Shown in pieces: positions 40,653-49,885 of a stretch of 50,032 nt of DNA. Positions within the stretch are counted from its first letter, which is position 1; the number at the start of each line of letters is the position of its first letter. Position numbers and translations under genes: made by a program. Below the pieces are notes generated by a model. It saw only the letters and a program-made list of their open reading frames with translations. It made no database searches and was not told the origin of the DNA. The stretch is from Hyphomicrobiales bacterium (GTDB lineage Bacteria > Pseudomonadota > Alphaproteobacteria > Rhizobiales > Rhizobiaceae): the NCBI GenBank assembly GCA_017305935.1, contig JAFKJU010000039.1:1-50032 (forward strand), read 5' to 3'.

Positions 40653-41375
40653 ATGCGGTTTGCATCTCCTCTCGTTCCGGCGCGGCTCGTGCAGCGCTAC
40701 AAACGGTTCCTGTTCGATGCCGTGCTGGAAGATACCGGCGAGCCGATCACCGGCTCCTGCCCGAACACCGGCTCGATGCTCGGCCTGACGACGCCGGGGT
40801 CACGCATCTGGCTGTCCGAACACGACAGTCCGACCCGCAAATATCGGCACATGTTCGAGATGATCGAGACGGAGGGGGAACTGGTCGGCGTCAATACCGG
40901 CCTGCCCAACAAGCTCGCCGAAGAGGCGATCCGCATGGGTCTCGTCGGCGATCTCGCCGCCTACCCCACCATCGAGCGCGAGCGCAAATACGGGCGTAAT
41001 TCACGCATCGACCTGCTGCTTGGCGGCGGCGGTCTGCCCATGGCCTATGTCGAGGTGAAGAACGTGCATTTCTCGCGCCGGCCCGGCATCGCCGAATTTC
41101 CCGATACCGCCACCAAGCGCGGAACCAAGCATCTCGACGAATTGGCCGATATGGCCGCGGCGGGGCATCGCGCCATCATGCTTTATCTCGTGCAGCGGGC
41201 GGATTGCCAACGCTTCCGACTCTGCGGCGATCTCGATCCAGTCTATCATGCCGCTTTCCAGCGGGCGCGGGCGCGCGGCGTCGAAGCCTATGCGGTCAAC
41301 TGCCGTGTCAGCCCCACGGAAATTGCGCCGCTCGGCCTGATGGCGATGGACGAAGCCGCACCGGCTGCATTATGA
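40653..41375 (+). CDS. sfsA: SfsA-family DNA/RNA nuclease-like protein
   Basis: Known as sugar fermentation stimulation protein; the fold is a nucleic-acid-binding domain plus a PD-(D/E)xK nuclease. Key signatures are [12 protein letters not shown], the [10 protein letters not shown] block, the [20 protein letters not shown] segment (D...ExK active site) and [14 protein letters not shown]. 240 residues is standard. Nine bases after phaC and 84 bases before map, in the same direction. Confidence 0.9.
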   Translation: MRFASPLVPARLVQRYKRFLFDAVLEDTGEPITGSCPNTGSMLGLTTPGSRIWLSEHDSPTRKYRHMFEMIETEGELVGVNTGLPNKLAEEAIRMGLVGDLAAYPTIERERKYGRNSRIDLLLGGGGLPMAYVEVKNVHFSRRPGIAEFPDTATKRGTKHLDELADMAAAGHRAIMLYLVQRADCQRFRLCGDLDPVYHAAFQRARARGVEAYAVNCRVSPTEIAPLGLMAMDEAAPAAL

Positions 41376-41459
41376 CTGGGAACGAAAACGAAAACCAGGC
41401 ACCGGGCAGGCGCGCGATTCGAAACGCGGCGAAACTCCCCGAATTGCGAAAGCGAAGAC

Positions 41460-42290
41460 ATGGTGAATTATATCGATGCGGCATCGGCCCCCTTGCGGAA
41501 CACCGGCGCGATCCGCCTTTACGACAGCCAGGATTTCGAGGGCATGCGCAAGGCGAGCCAGTTGACGGCGCGCTGCCTCGATGCGCTCGTCGATATCGTC
41601 AAGCCGGGCGTCACGACCGATACCATCGACCGTTTCGTGCTGCAGTTCGGCCTGGATCACGGCGCGCTGCCGGCGACGCTGAACTATCGCGGCTATACGA
41701 AATCCTCCTGCACCTCGATCAACCACGTCGTCTGCCACGGCATTCCTGACGACAAGCCGCTGCGCGAGGGCGATGTCGTCAACATCGACGTGACCTTCGT
41801 GCTCGATGGCTGGCATGGCGATTCGAGCCGGATGTATCCGGTTGGCGAAATCAAGCGCGCCGCCGAGCGGCTGCTGGAAGTGACCTATGAATGCCTCATG
41901 CGCGGCATTGCGGTGGTGAAGCCCGGGGTGCGCACCGGCGCCATCGGCGAGGCGATCCAGAGCTATGCCGAAGCCGAGCGCTGCTCGGTGGTGCGCGATT
42001 TCTGTGGCCATGGCCTCGGCCGCCTGTTTCACGACGCGCCGAACATCCTGCATTACGGCCGCGCCAACGAAGGCCCTGAATTGCGCGAAGGCATGATCTT
42101 CACCATCGAGCCGATGATCAATCTCGGCAAGCCGCATGTGAAGGTGCTGGCCGACGGCTGGACGGCGGTGACCCGTGACCGCTCGCTTTCGGCGCAATAC
42201 GAACATGCGGTCGGCGTTACTGCCACCGGCTGCGAGATCTTCACCCTCTCCCCCGCCGGCCTGGATACGCCCGGCATCAAGCGCGCGTAA
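41460..42290 (+). CDS. map: Methionine aminopeptidase, type I
   Basis: Removes N-terminal methionine from nascent proteins. The five metal ligands are placed as expected: D in GDVVNIDVTFVLDGWHGDSS (two Asp), H in CGHGLGRLFHDAPNI, E in MIFTIEPMINLG, and E in SAQYEHAVGVT; HVVCHGIPDDKPL contributes the substrate His. 276 residues. radC follows after 9 bases, in operon-like spacing. The sfsA-map-radC order is common in Rhizobiaceae. Confidence 0.95.
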   Translation: MVNYIDAASAPLRNTGAIRLYDSQDFEGMRKASQLTARCLDALVDIVKPGVTTDTIDRFVLQFGLDHGALPATLNYRGYTKSSCTSINHVVCHGIPDDKPLREGDVVNIDVTFVLDGWHGDSSRMYPVGEIKRAAERLLEVTYECLMRGIAVVKPGVRTGAIGEAIQSYAEAERCSVVRDFCGHGLGRLFHDAPNILHYGRANEGPELREGMIFTIEPMINLGKPHVKVLADGWTAVTRDRSLSAQYEHAVGVTATGCEIFTLSPAGLDTPGIKRA

Positions 42291-42299
42291 GGCGGGTTC

Positions 42300-43016
42300 A
42301 TGGCCAAGGAACCGGGCGGTTCTCCGGACAATTCATCATTCGCGCCGGCCGACGATACCGTTGCCGACGAATGGTCGTTTTTTGCCGAACAGGCCCCGAG
42401 CCGTGACCAGATCGCCAAGGGAATCGGCCGCCCCGACGCCGAGCCCGAAGCCCATTATCACGGCCACCGCGAGCGGCTGCGCAGCCGCTTTCGCGATCAT
42501 GGCGATACCGCGCTTGCCGATTACGAGGTTCTCGAACTGCTGCTGTTTCGGCTGATCCCGCGCCGTGACACCAAGCCGATCGCCAAGGCGCTGCTTGACC
42601 GTTTCGGCACGCTGGCCGATGTTTTCGGCGCTCCGGCGGCCTTGTTGCAGGAGGTGAAGGGCGTGGGCGAAGCCGTGGCGCTCGACCTGAAGCTGATCGC
42701 CGCCATCGGCCACCGTAGCCTGAAGAGCGAAATCAGAGACCGCCCTGTCCTCGCCTCCTGGTCGTCGGTCATCGATTATTGCCACGCCGCCATGGCGCAT
42801 GAGCCGCGCGAGCAGTTCCGCATCCTGTTCCTCGACAAGCGCAATTCGCTGATCGCCGACGAGGTGCAGGGAAAGGGCACGGTCGACCACACCCCTGTCT
42901 ATCCGCGCGAGGTGGTCAAGCGGGCGCTGGAGCTTTCCGCCACCGCGCTAATCCTCGTCCATAACCATCCCACTACCCCCTTTTCCATCACGCTGGATCA
43001 TGCTCAATACCATTGA
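42300..43016 (+). pseudogene. radC: RadC-family protein, truncated by insertion of an integrative element
   Basis: The N-terminal part is intact: helix-hairpin-helix region [20 protein letters not shown] with [20 protein letters not shown], then the MPN/JAB-type domain ([30 protein letters not shown]). After HNHP the normal continuation (SGDPTPS, with the metal-binding Asp, and some 45 further residues) is replaced by [14 protein letters not shown] and a stop. The switch lies near 42965-42975 and coincides with the start of lower-GC element DNA carrying an integrase 150 bases on. The remaining part of radC should lie at the other end of the element, outside the window. Confidence 0.88.
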
Positions 43017-43163
43017 AACACAATGATTTTTTGGCTTGTCGTACTGCCGGATATCGTGGCATATTGGGGTCGGTTTTAAGGGGATCGACGCCCTTTTTGA
43101 CCCCAGTCGCCGACCCCACAAAACCGTCTGGCGACCCCACTTGGAAGCCGACGGGAGACCCCA
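42961..43163. other. Left att junction of the radC element with GACCCCA repeats before the integrase
   Basis: The chromosomal radC frame is lost near 42970. Between 43065 and the integrase start are five copies of a 7-base motif: TGGGGTC at 43065-43071 (inverted) and GACCCCA at 43099, 43112, 43133 and 43157, spaced 13, 21 and 24 bases. Such repeats next to att are typical of integrase arm-binding or excisionase sites; they could also bind a repressor of the integrase. The last copy lies directly before the GTG start codon. Confidence 0.6.
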
Positions 43164-44417
43164 GTGCCAAGCCTTACAGATGGAGAAATTCGCCGCGCCC
43201 TTAAACAGGTAGAGCAGACCGGCAAGCAGCTTAGCCTCGTCGATGGCGAGGGACACGGGACCGGTCGCCTGGTTTTGGTGATGAAGCCAATGCCAACACG
43301 TGTGACAGCGGACTGGATGGCTCAGCAGTGGCGGGACCAAAAGCGGATCAAGAAGAAGCTCGGGTCGTATCCCGCGATGCCACTCGCGAAGGCGCGAGAG
43401 GTCTTTCAGCGCGATTTTGCCGATATGATCCAGAAAGGTCGGAGCATCAAGATCGCTGGCGACACCCGACCTGGCACGGTCGCGGACCTCTTCGAAGCCT
43501 ATGTCGCCTATCTCAAGGACGCAGGGAAGCCTTCCTGGAAGGAAGCCGAAAAGGGGTTGAACAAAGTCGCGGACACACTCGGACGCAACCGCCCAGCGCG
43601 GGACATCGAGCCTGCGGAAATTACCGATGTAATCCGCCCCATTTACGAGCGCGGAAAGCGGTCGATGGCCGACCACGTCCGTAGCTATATCCGTTCTGCC
43701 TTTAGCTGGGGCCTGAAATCAGAGCACGACTATCGATCGTCTTCTTCTCGACGCTTTCGCCTCGTCTACAACCCTGCGGCCGGCATTCCGACGGAACCCA
43801 AGAAGGTTGGGACGCGCTGGTTGGATGAGGAAGAATTCCTGCGTCTCTATCGGTGGCTCGAATGCCCCGACACACCTGTCCATCCGCCCTACACCAGGGC
43901 TGTCCGCATTCTCATGTTGACCGGACAGCGCGTAGAGGAGATCGCTCGGCTGCACATCGATCAGTGGGATGCCAAAGAGCGCATAATCGACTGGTCCAAG
44001 ACAAAGAATGGCAAGCCTCATGCCATCCCAGTACCCAGCGCCGCCGCCGAGCTGATCGAGTCCATCACACCCAACGCTCACGGCTGGTTTTTTCCGTCAG
44101 CCAAGGACCCTTCGAAGCCTGTCAGCCATGGCACGCTCTATTCCTTCATGTGGCGACAGCGCGACCGTGAGGTGATTCCATATGTCACCAATCGGGATCT
44201 GCGCAGAACCTGGAAGACGCTGGCTGGCAAAGCAGGACTCTCTAAGGAAATCCGCGATCGCCTCCAAAATCACACGCTTCAGGACGTCAGCTCAAAGAGC
44301 TATGACCGCTGGAACTATATGCCCGAGAAGCGAGCCGCCATGGCCAAATGGGACAAATTCGTCCGCGCACTTCTAGCTAAGAAGCGGGGCAATCGCGCTC
44401 TAAGGAAAGCAGCATGA
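43164..44417 (+). CDS. P4-type tyrosine integrase of the radC element
   Basis: 417-residue integrase with an N-terminal DUF4102-like arm-binding domain (VTADWMAQQWRDQKRIKKKL and LGSYPAMPLAKAREVFQRDF), a core-binding domain (GTVADLFEAYVAYLKDAGKP) and a catalytic domain. Catalytic positions from GTG 43164: R256 (TGQRVEEIARL), K281 region, R347, H370 (LQNHTLQDV) and nucleophile Y380. The usual His of the H-x-x-R box is Arg here (R344 in NRDLRRTW), a tolerated change in some recombinases. The start GTG lies immediately after the fourth GACCCCA repeat. It overlaps the next gene by 4 bases (ATGA at 44414). It most likely integrated this element into radC. Confidence 0.9.
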   Translation: MPSLTDGEIRRALKQVEQTGKQLSLVDGEGHGTGRLVLVMKPMPTRVTADWMAQQWRDQKRIKKKLGSYPAMPLAKAREVFQRDFADMIQKGRSIKIAGDTRPGTVADLFEAYVAYLKDAGKPSWKEAEKGLNKVADTLGRNRPARDIEPAEITDVIRPIYERGKRSMADHVRSYIRSAFSWGLKSEHDYRSSSSRRFRLVYNPAAGIPTEPKKVGTRWLDEEEFLRLYRWLECPDTPVHPPYTRAVRILMLTGQRVEEIARLHIDQWDAKERIIDWSKTKNGKPHAIPVPSAAAELIESITPNAHGWFFPSAKDPSKPVSHGTLYSFMWRQRDREVIPYVTNRDLRRTWKTLAGKAGLSKEIRDRLQNHTLQDVSSKSYDRWNYMPEKRAAMAKWDKFVRALLAKKRGNRALRKAA

Positions 44418-44833
44418 ACAAGTGCTCACTCCTCGCCGCCGCGATTTTTGTGTTGTTTGGTTTCGCAGCCCCAGCCGCGGCCGATCCCTGTGAAGGCCCT
44501 CTCCCCAATCAACTCGGGGCGACCTTCACCGGCACCATACGATACGTGGGCGATGGCGACAGCCTTTGCGTCGGGCGAACCGATAGGCCAGAAGAATGGA
44601 TCGAGGTTCGTCTCGCTGACTTCAACGCACCGGAATTGCATGACCCCGCAGGTGAAGCAGCGAAACAAACACTTACCAGGATCGCTTTTGGTCGATCCGT
44701 CCTATGCAAGACCGAACGCGGACGTAGCGGACGTGTTATTTCCTTTGATCGCGTGATCGCCCGCTGCCAGATCAACGGCCACTCATTGGGAGACGCTATG
44801 CGAGCCGCTGGCGTTGCCGAGGGGGGCCATTGA
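44414..44833 (+). CDS. Secreted SNase-like (thermonuclease family) protein
   Basis: 139 residues, starting MNKCSLLAAAIFVLFGFAAP with a signal peptide (cleavage near AAA-DP). The rest is a staphylococcal-nuclease-like fold: IRYVGDGDSLCVG (calcium-loop Asp), VRLADFNAPELHD (Arg and Glu equivalents of the active site), AKQTLTRIAFGRSVLCKTER and ISFDRVIARCQINGHSLGDA. Translation is coupled to the integrase by the ATGA overlap, a pairing I have seen in other Rhizobiales elements. It may act in the periplasm on incoming DNA, or only share the transcript. Activity not certain. Confidence 0.75.
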   Translation: MNKCSLLAAAIFVLFGFAAPAAADPCEGPLPNQLGATFTGTIRYVGDGDSLCVGRTDRPEEWIEVRLADFNAPELHDPAGEAAKQTLTRIAFGRSVLCKTERGRSGRVISFDRVIARCQINGHSLGDAMRAAGVAEGGH

Positions 44834-44901
44834 AGGCGGTTCTCGCAATCTTGGACCGACGATAGCGAATGGCCTAGCTCTCAGAAAACGCCGTTCCCTT
44901 C

Positions 44902-47900
44902 TTACTCCACAGACTTTTCCGTAAATCCGAGAGTGTTTGCGTTCTCAATAAGGGTACGCACCTTGGCACGATCGAGACCCGAGGGAACCTCCGCATCGAT
45001 TTCCAGTCGAAGTTTCACCTCGCTGCCGGGTAGCGTTGTCAACTGTTCGACGATGGCTTCAACAATCTGATGGATGTCCCTCGCAGGTCTTTCCGGCGAG
45101 ATCATCACCGCGCCGGTGAACCGCGTTGGCTTTCTTTCTACCGGCGGCACAGCCGGTCCATCGCTCTCTGGCGAACTGCCGATGGGTTGCACGCCGTCAC
45201 CAGGCCCCGTGGGCGTGTCGCCCGGAACGGACGGGGGGGGCACAGGACGATGGGCCTCTGCCACAGCCGGTTTCACAATGACGCTGTCGCTGTCGATCAC
45301 GACTACAGCGTTTACCGCGCGTTCGATCGCCAGTCCCAAATAGGTGTCCGACTTCTCGTCCCATCGCTCAGCATAAGCGAACGGACCGGGCAACATGCCG
45401 CTGACAGCCGACTGGACCGCCTTGACGAGGACATCTTGGCCCCGCAGACGAGGCAGATAGATGTACCGATTGAGATATTCCCGCAGATCCTTCAGCGACA
45501 GGTGAGGCTTGTCGTTCCAGATGTATTTCTGCAGATCGCGATCGAGGCGCGACGGCCCCAGTTCGACGAGCAAACCTTCTTCAGCCGCCAGCTTCTTGCT
45601 CGCCCGCGCCAGCAGCCCGTCCTGAGCGGGGATCTTGCCAGACTGCCACTCCCAATCGGCCTGGGCGCTCTCCTGAACCGGGTAGTGCAGATAGCACCAC
45701 GCCTCTTTCAAGCGCGTCTTCATTGTTTCGTTCGCCTCGGCAAGCTTGGCTTTGGCAAGCGCGCTGTCGCTCTGGGTGAGGTTGAGCCGCTCCGTATCGC
45801 GGACGATCTCGCTCCAAGCCAGAGAAGCGCGAACGGCGTCTTTCAGATGATCTAGCTGGCGGGTTTCCGCGGCGATGAACACCAGCATGTTACGATAGAC
45901 ACGTGGCGTGCTTCCGCGTTGCATGAGGATGTCTTTCGCCTCGACCAGCGCATCCGAGCCATCGCGTCCGTTATGTGAATGCTTGACGCCCAGCACGACG
46001 GCGCGCACACCGCCCGCCTCATCAGGGACTTCGGCCGATGAGGCCGGCGCCACCTGCACGGCATCGAAATGCCCGCGATCCGCAAGACCGTTCACATATT
46101 TTCCGAGTTCGGCGTCAATCGTCACGTCGACCAAAGCCGCCTCGATCTGCGCAGCTTTGTCCGCCGCGATGCGGTTGAGGCTCGCCGACATCGAATACCA
46201 GTACCGGCCAAGATCGGCATGCATGAACTTGGCCTGGTTGGTCAGCCGACGCAGCGCATCTCCGAAGATCGCCGGGCGCTCGCCGGGCTGCACGACGCCG
46301 AGGTTGATCTGCTTGTCGTCGAGGCCAGTGTTCTGCTGCTGGGCAGTGGGCGCGGTTCCCATGAAGATCGCGCGGGCGACGCGACGAGTCGCCGAATAGC
46401 GGTTCAGGTTCGGCGCCGACTGATCGACCTTGTAAGGCGTGGACGCAGTGCCATCGACATCACCGGCGATGATCGACTGCCAGCTCACGTCGAGATAGTG
46501 GAGCAATTCCGGCTCCACGCGCGGCGAACTCACGGCCACGCTTCCCGGCATGATCATCACCGACGGGTCTGCGTTCATCCAAAGCTCGTGAATGGCCTGT
46601 GCCATCAAGCGCAGTACGCCGCGCGTGCGCTGGAATTTCTCGAGCGACCCCCAGCTCGTATAGAGCTGGTCGAACAGTTCGGGATGGATCGGATAGGCTT
46701 TCTCCAGCTTGCGGCGATAGTCCTCATCCGTGCAGCCCTGTGGGAAATCGTTGGCGTTCTCCCGATAGAGCTTGGCGAACTGCTTCAGCGTGTTGTCACG
46801 GTGATGGAATTTGTCGCCGGGGATGTCCTTGAACAGCCGCCGCCGGACGATCTCATAGCTCTCTTCCTGGCTCGCCGGCCGCCACGATGATTCCACGCGG
46901 CTGAACGTCTGCTTGAGACGGGCCAGCGCCTCCTGACCACCTTCGCCGCCCACCTCGATCTGCGAGGCTGGCAGGGAGGCGACCAGCAGTGTGCCGGGAC
47001 TGGCCTTGACCGCCTCGGTCAGCGACTGGACAAAGGACAGGTTCGCGTCGAACGATCCCGAAGGCAGCCCCTCGACCTTGTAGATCTGCCGCAGGTACGC
47101 GACCCATTCGTCGATCAGGATCAGGCACGGCGCATACTTCTTGAAGAGCGCCTCCAGCAGGTTCGAGCCTGGCGCAATGCCGCTGGCGTCATTCTCGGCC
47201 ACCATGGCGAAGGCGTCGGCGCCACCGAGCTGCCAGGCCAGTTCGCCCCAGGTCGTGCGGACTTTCTGGCCTCCATCGGCGCTCAACACGTCCTGCGGCC
47301 CCCGCGACGTGCCAACGAGCACCGCCCGATTGATGCCCTTCGGCACGCTTAGGCCGAGCTTGTCGAGCAACTGATCCAGGCCTGACAGATCCTGCACAGG
47401 CGTCGGCCCCGCCATGTGGTACAGGGCGAGCATCGAGTGCGTCTTGCCGCCACCGAAATTGGTTTGCAGTTCGACGACGGGATCGCCGCCGCTGCCGGAC
47501 AGCCGCTTCGCGGCGCCGATCAGCAGCGCGCTCAATCCCTCGGTCAGATAGGTGCGGCTGAAAAACTGGCGCGGATCACGGTATTCCGGCGGCGCGCTGC
47601 CGGAATGAACCTTGGCGAGGTCGGCCGCGAACTCCGCCTGCTGAAACTCGCCGGTGGCGACATCCTGGTGGGGCTCGACCACCTCCCGCCACGGCAACAG
47701 GCCGGCCACGGTCTCGACCGAAATTTCGAGTCTCTGGGTTTTCCGTCGCTCTTCATTACGCGCCAACTCGGTGAACTTCGTGCGCAGGATGGTGTCGCGC
47801 ATCTTGCCGAGCTGCTCGGCCGTCTCGCCGGCGCTGATCGCCTCCATCAACCGACGCATGGAATCGAGCGCCCGCTCGGCGTCGTCATAAGTGAAGGTCT

Positions 47901-48198
47901 CGTTGTGTGAGAGCTTGTTGCGGACGTCTCCCAACTCGTTGACCAGCGACCGCTCGGCACGGCCGAGAACGGCCTTGAACGCTTCGGTCCAGAAGCGATC
48001 CATCGCGTTGAACAGCGCGGCCTGATCCCAACCAACTTCGCCATTGCTGTTGGGGCGCAGGCTCGGCAGCTTCTCCAGAACCTGGACTTGCCAGTGTCCC
48101 TTGAGGGAGGTTTCCAGTCTCTTTTCGACGAAGGGGATCAGCGCCGCCGGCAGCAGTTCCATACCCTCAAACACATATTGGCGCGTACTTTTGGCCAC
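44902..48198 (-). CDS. HEPN(Swt1)-DUF499 P-loop ATPase, anti-phage-associated
   Basis: 1098 residues. The N-terminal ~140 residues look like a Swt1-type HEPN domain with the R-x4-H motif R93-H98 (DVRNKLSHNE), the catalytic signature of HEPN RNases. A DUF499 ATPase follows: Walker A N247-FGGGKTHS (K252), Walker B LILIDEWVAYL (D363, E364), then RGVLRLMAQAIHELWM and long helical regions. A proline-rich linker (PVPPPSVPGDTPTGP) leads to a ~60-residue C-terminal domain (FTGAVMISPERPARDIHQIV). DUF499 ATPases are known next to DUF1156 methylases in defence islands and are akin to BREX BrxC/PglY ATPases. The start is GTG 48198 after GAGGGGG. It lies 13 bases after the methylase stop: one operon. Convergent with the integrase-SNase pair. 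Confidence 0.85.
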   Translation of the reverse strand: MAKSTRQYVFEGMELLPAALIPFVEKRLETSLKGHWQVQVLEKLPSLRPNSNGEVGWDQAALFNAMDRFWTEAFKAVLGRAERSLVNELGDVRNKLSHNETFTYDDAERALDSMRRLMEAISAGETAEQLGKMRDTILRTKFTELARNEERRKTQRLEISVETVAGLLPWREVVEPHQDVATGEFQQAEFAADLAKVHSGSAPPEYRDPRQFFSRTYLTEGLSALLIGAAKRLSGSGGDPVVELQTNFGGGKTHSMLALYHMAGPTPVQDLSGLDQLLDKLGLSVPKGINRAVLVGTSRGPQDVLSADGGQKVRTTWGELAWQLGGADAFAMVAENDASGIAPGSNLLEALFKKYAPCLILIDEWVAYLRQIYKVEGLPSGSFDANLSFVQSLTEAVKASPGTLLVASLPASQIEVGGEGGQEALARLKQTFSRVESSWRPASQEESYEIVRRRLFKDIPGDKFHHRDNTLKQFAKLYRENANDFPQGCTDEDYRRKLEKAYPIHPELFDQLYTSWGSLEKFQRTRGVLRLMAQAIHELWMNADPSVMIMPGSVAVSSPRVEPELLHYLDVSWQSIIAGDVDGTASTPYKVDQSAPNLNRYSATRRVARAIFMGTAPTAQQQNTGLDDKQINLGVVQPGERPAIFGDALRRLTNQAKFMHADLGRYWYSMSASLNRIAADKAAQIEAALVDVTIDAELGKYVNGLADRGHFDAVQVAPASSAEVPDEAGGVRAVVLGVKHSHNGRDGSDALVEAKDILMQRGSTPRVYRNMLVFIAAETRQLDHLKDAVRASLAWSEIVRDTERLNLTQSDSALAKAKLAEANETMKTRLKEAWCYLHYPVQESAQADWEWQSGKIPAQDGLLARASKKLAAEEGLLVELGPSRLDRDLQKYIWNDKPHLSLKDLREYLNRYIYLPRLRGQDVLVKAVQSAVSGMLPGPFAYAERWDEKSDTYLGLAIERAVNAVVVIDSDSVIVKPAVAEAHRPVPPPSVPGDTPTGPGDGVQPIGSSPESDGPAVPPVERKPTRFTGAVMISPERPARDIHQIVEAIVEQLTTLPGSEVKLRLEIDAEVPSGLDRAKVRTLIENANTLGFTEKSVE

Positions 48199-48211
48199 GT
48201 CCCGTTCCCCC

Positions 48212-49885
48212 TCAAATATCCATGCGGGTTTGACGATTCCCGCGCGTGTCGTGGATAGCTGCCGCAGCCTTCGTCAGCTCCGTCCAGTCGGCGATCAGGG
48301 CATTATAAGCCGTGGCCTCCTTCGCATCCTTCCGCTTGTTGGCGCTGATGTCGTAGAGGCAGTAGGCAAGATCTTTCACTGCCTCGGCCTGAGTGTTGAT
48401 CTTCTTCAGCAGGACGGCGGTGTCATGGGAAATGCCTTCCTTCTCATGTTGCCGGACTAGGTGCTGGAGGCACTCCCACACTGTCAGGTGACGGTCCTCT
48501 TCCGGGTCCCAATCGTGATCGAGTTCATCACGTGCGAGGATGCGGACCTTGCCGGCAGCGCTGTCTACGATCCCGGCATGTTTGACGCTATCGACCGAGA
48601 TGCCGCGCGCACGGGCGAGATTGTCAGCAACGCCATAATCGCCCTTGCCGATGCCGTTCTGCTCGAACCAGGTGATAGCGAACCGCGTGTCCGGGTCAAA
48701 CTCGCCCTGAATGCCACCCAGATATTCGTCGAGTTCCCGGTTGATGAGCTGAAGCGCGGCCTTAACGCTCATCGGGCTATCGTCGGATTCGAGAACAGCT
48801 TTGTAGCGTGAGAACACGCCCATGCCAGGGCCAATGGCCGATTGCGGCATGTCGGCGGGAGCAATATTTGCCGCCTGAAGCTCGGAGATGGCGGGTGGCA
48901 ATTCACGCTTCAGCGAGCGAACGAACTCGGCGCGGGTGATTACCTCAGCGGTAGCCTCCTTCTTACGGCAAGAGAGAACGACAGAATTTGCTAGCGCGTT
49001 CGTTCCCACTGAGATCATTCGGCCCGGCTTCTCGGTTCGCATTGGCCATGTCGCATTGATCTCAAAACCGGAATCGATAACCGCCTGAATGAAGGTTGCC
49101 CAACCTGTTGAAACAACGCCCTGGTCTTCGACCTCACTTTGCTTGAAGGCGTAGTAGATGGCGGTTGGGAAATATACTGAGCTTTGCTCTGCCATATTAC
49201 TTACGGCTAGCTTCATACCTTCTAGAAAGAATTGCTCCGCGCTCTCTCGCCCTCCATGGCGATACGGGGTCGCTACAAGTTCTTCAGATTTCGGAACAGC
49301 AATCGTGGCCATCAACTCCGGATAAACGTCCCTAAGATGACGGCGCAACCACGCAAAGAAATAGTCAGACAAATCAGCATAGCCAATGTTGTCATAATAT
49401 GGTGGATCTGTCGAAATAACCGATGGCCCAGGATAGCGAACAGTTTGAGCATCTCCTTGAGACAGGAATCCAAAAGATGCTGGCGAGAATGCGCTCAGCG
49501 CTTTGTAAACCCACTCTACAGAAGCATCTATCCAGTTTCCGTTACTCGAACTGAAGGGATTCAGCTCCACGTAATCCCAAACCATCGGCAAGGATTGGCG
49601 GGCAAAGGTGCTGCGCGATGCCTCAACGGAATTTCTCCAGCTTACCTGTGCGCTCCACGCATCAGCAGCACGATCTGCTGCAAATGCCAGATAAACACTC
49701 ACGGCTTCAGCATAAGCTTTAGCGCCCTGACCACCATTGCGAAGCGGCGTGTCATCCGACGACAAGCCGAGAGTCAAGGCGTCAGCCGCGATTTGCAATC
49801 TTGCTTGGTGAACCAAGTCGCTAAATGTATTTAGGGCCAGCAATTGCCGGCTGGTGAACAAATCTCCAAACGTCGTCAGCCCATA
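48212..49885 (-). pseudogene. DUF1156-type DNA methyltransferase, N-terminal part removed by IS
   Basis: What remains is about 557 codons of what is normally a 900-1000-residue enzyme. The frame opens in the IS border (TATGGGCTGACGACG) with an in-frame stop just inside the IS, so no fusion start exists; the first start-like codon is TTG at 49861. The remaining part has motif IV as DPPYYDNIGYADLSDYFFAW (DPPY at 152-155 from TTG) and ESAEQFFLEGMKLAVSNM, as in DUF1156 enzymes. The DUF1156 domain and the SAM-binding FxGxG motif, which lie N-terminal to DPPY in this family, are missing, so DNA methylation by this protein is not expected. GC content falls noticeably toward its 5' side. It is the upstream partner of the DUF499 ATPase gene. 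Confidence 0.85.

Noticed and set aside
43065-43163. CRISPR-like array before the integrase
   Set aside because: The repeats are only 7 bases long and unevenly spaced; they fit protein-binding sites instead.
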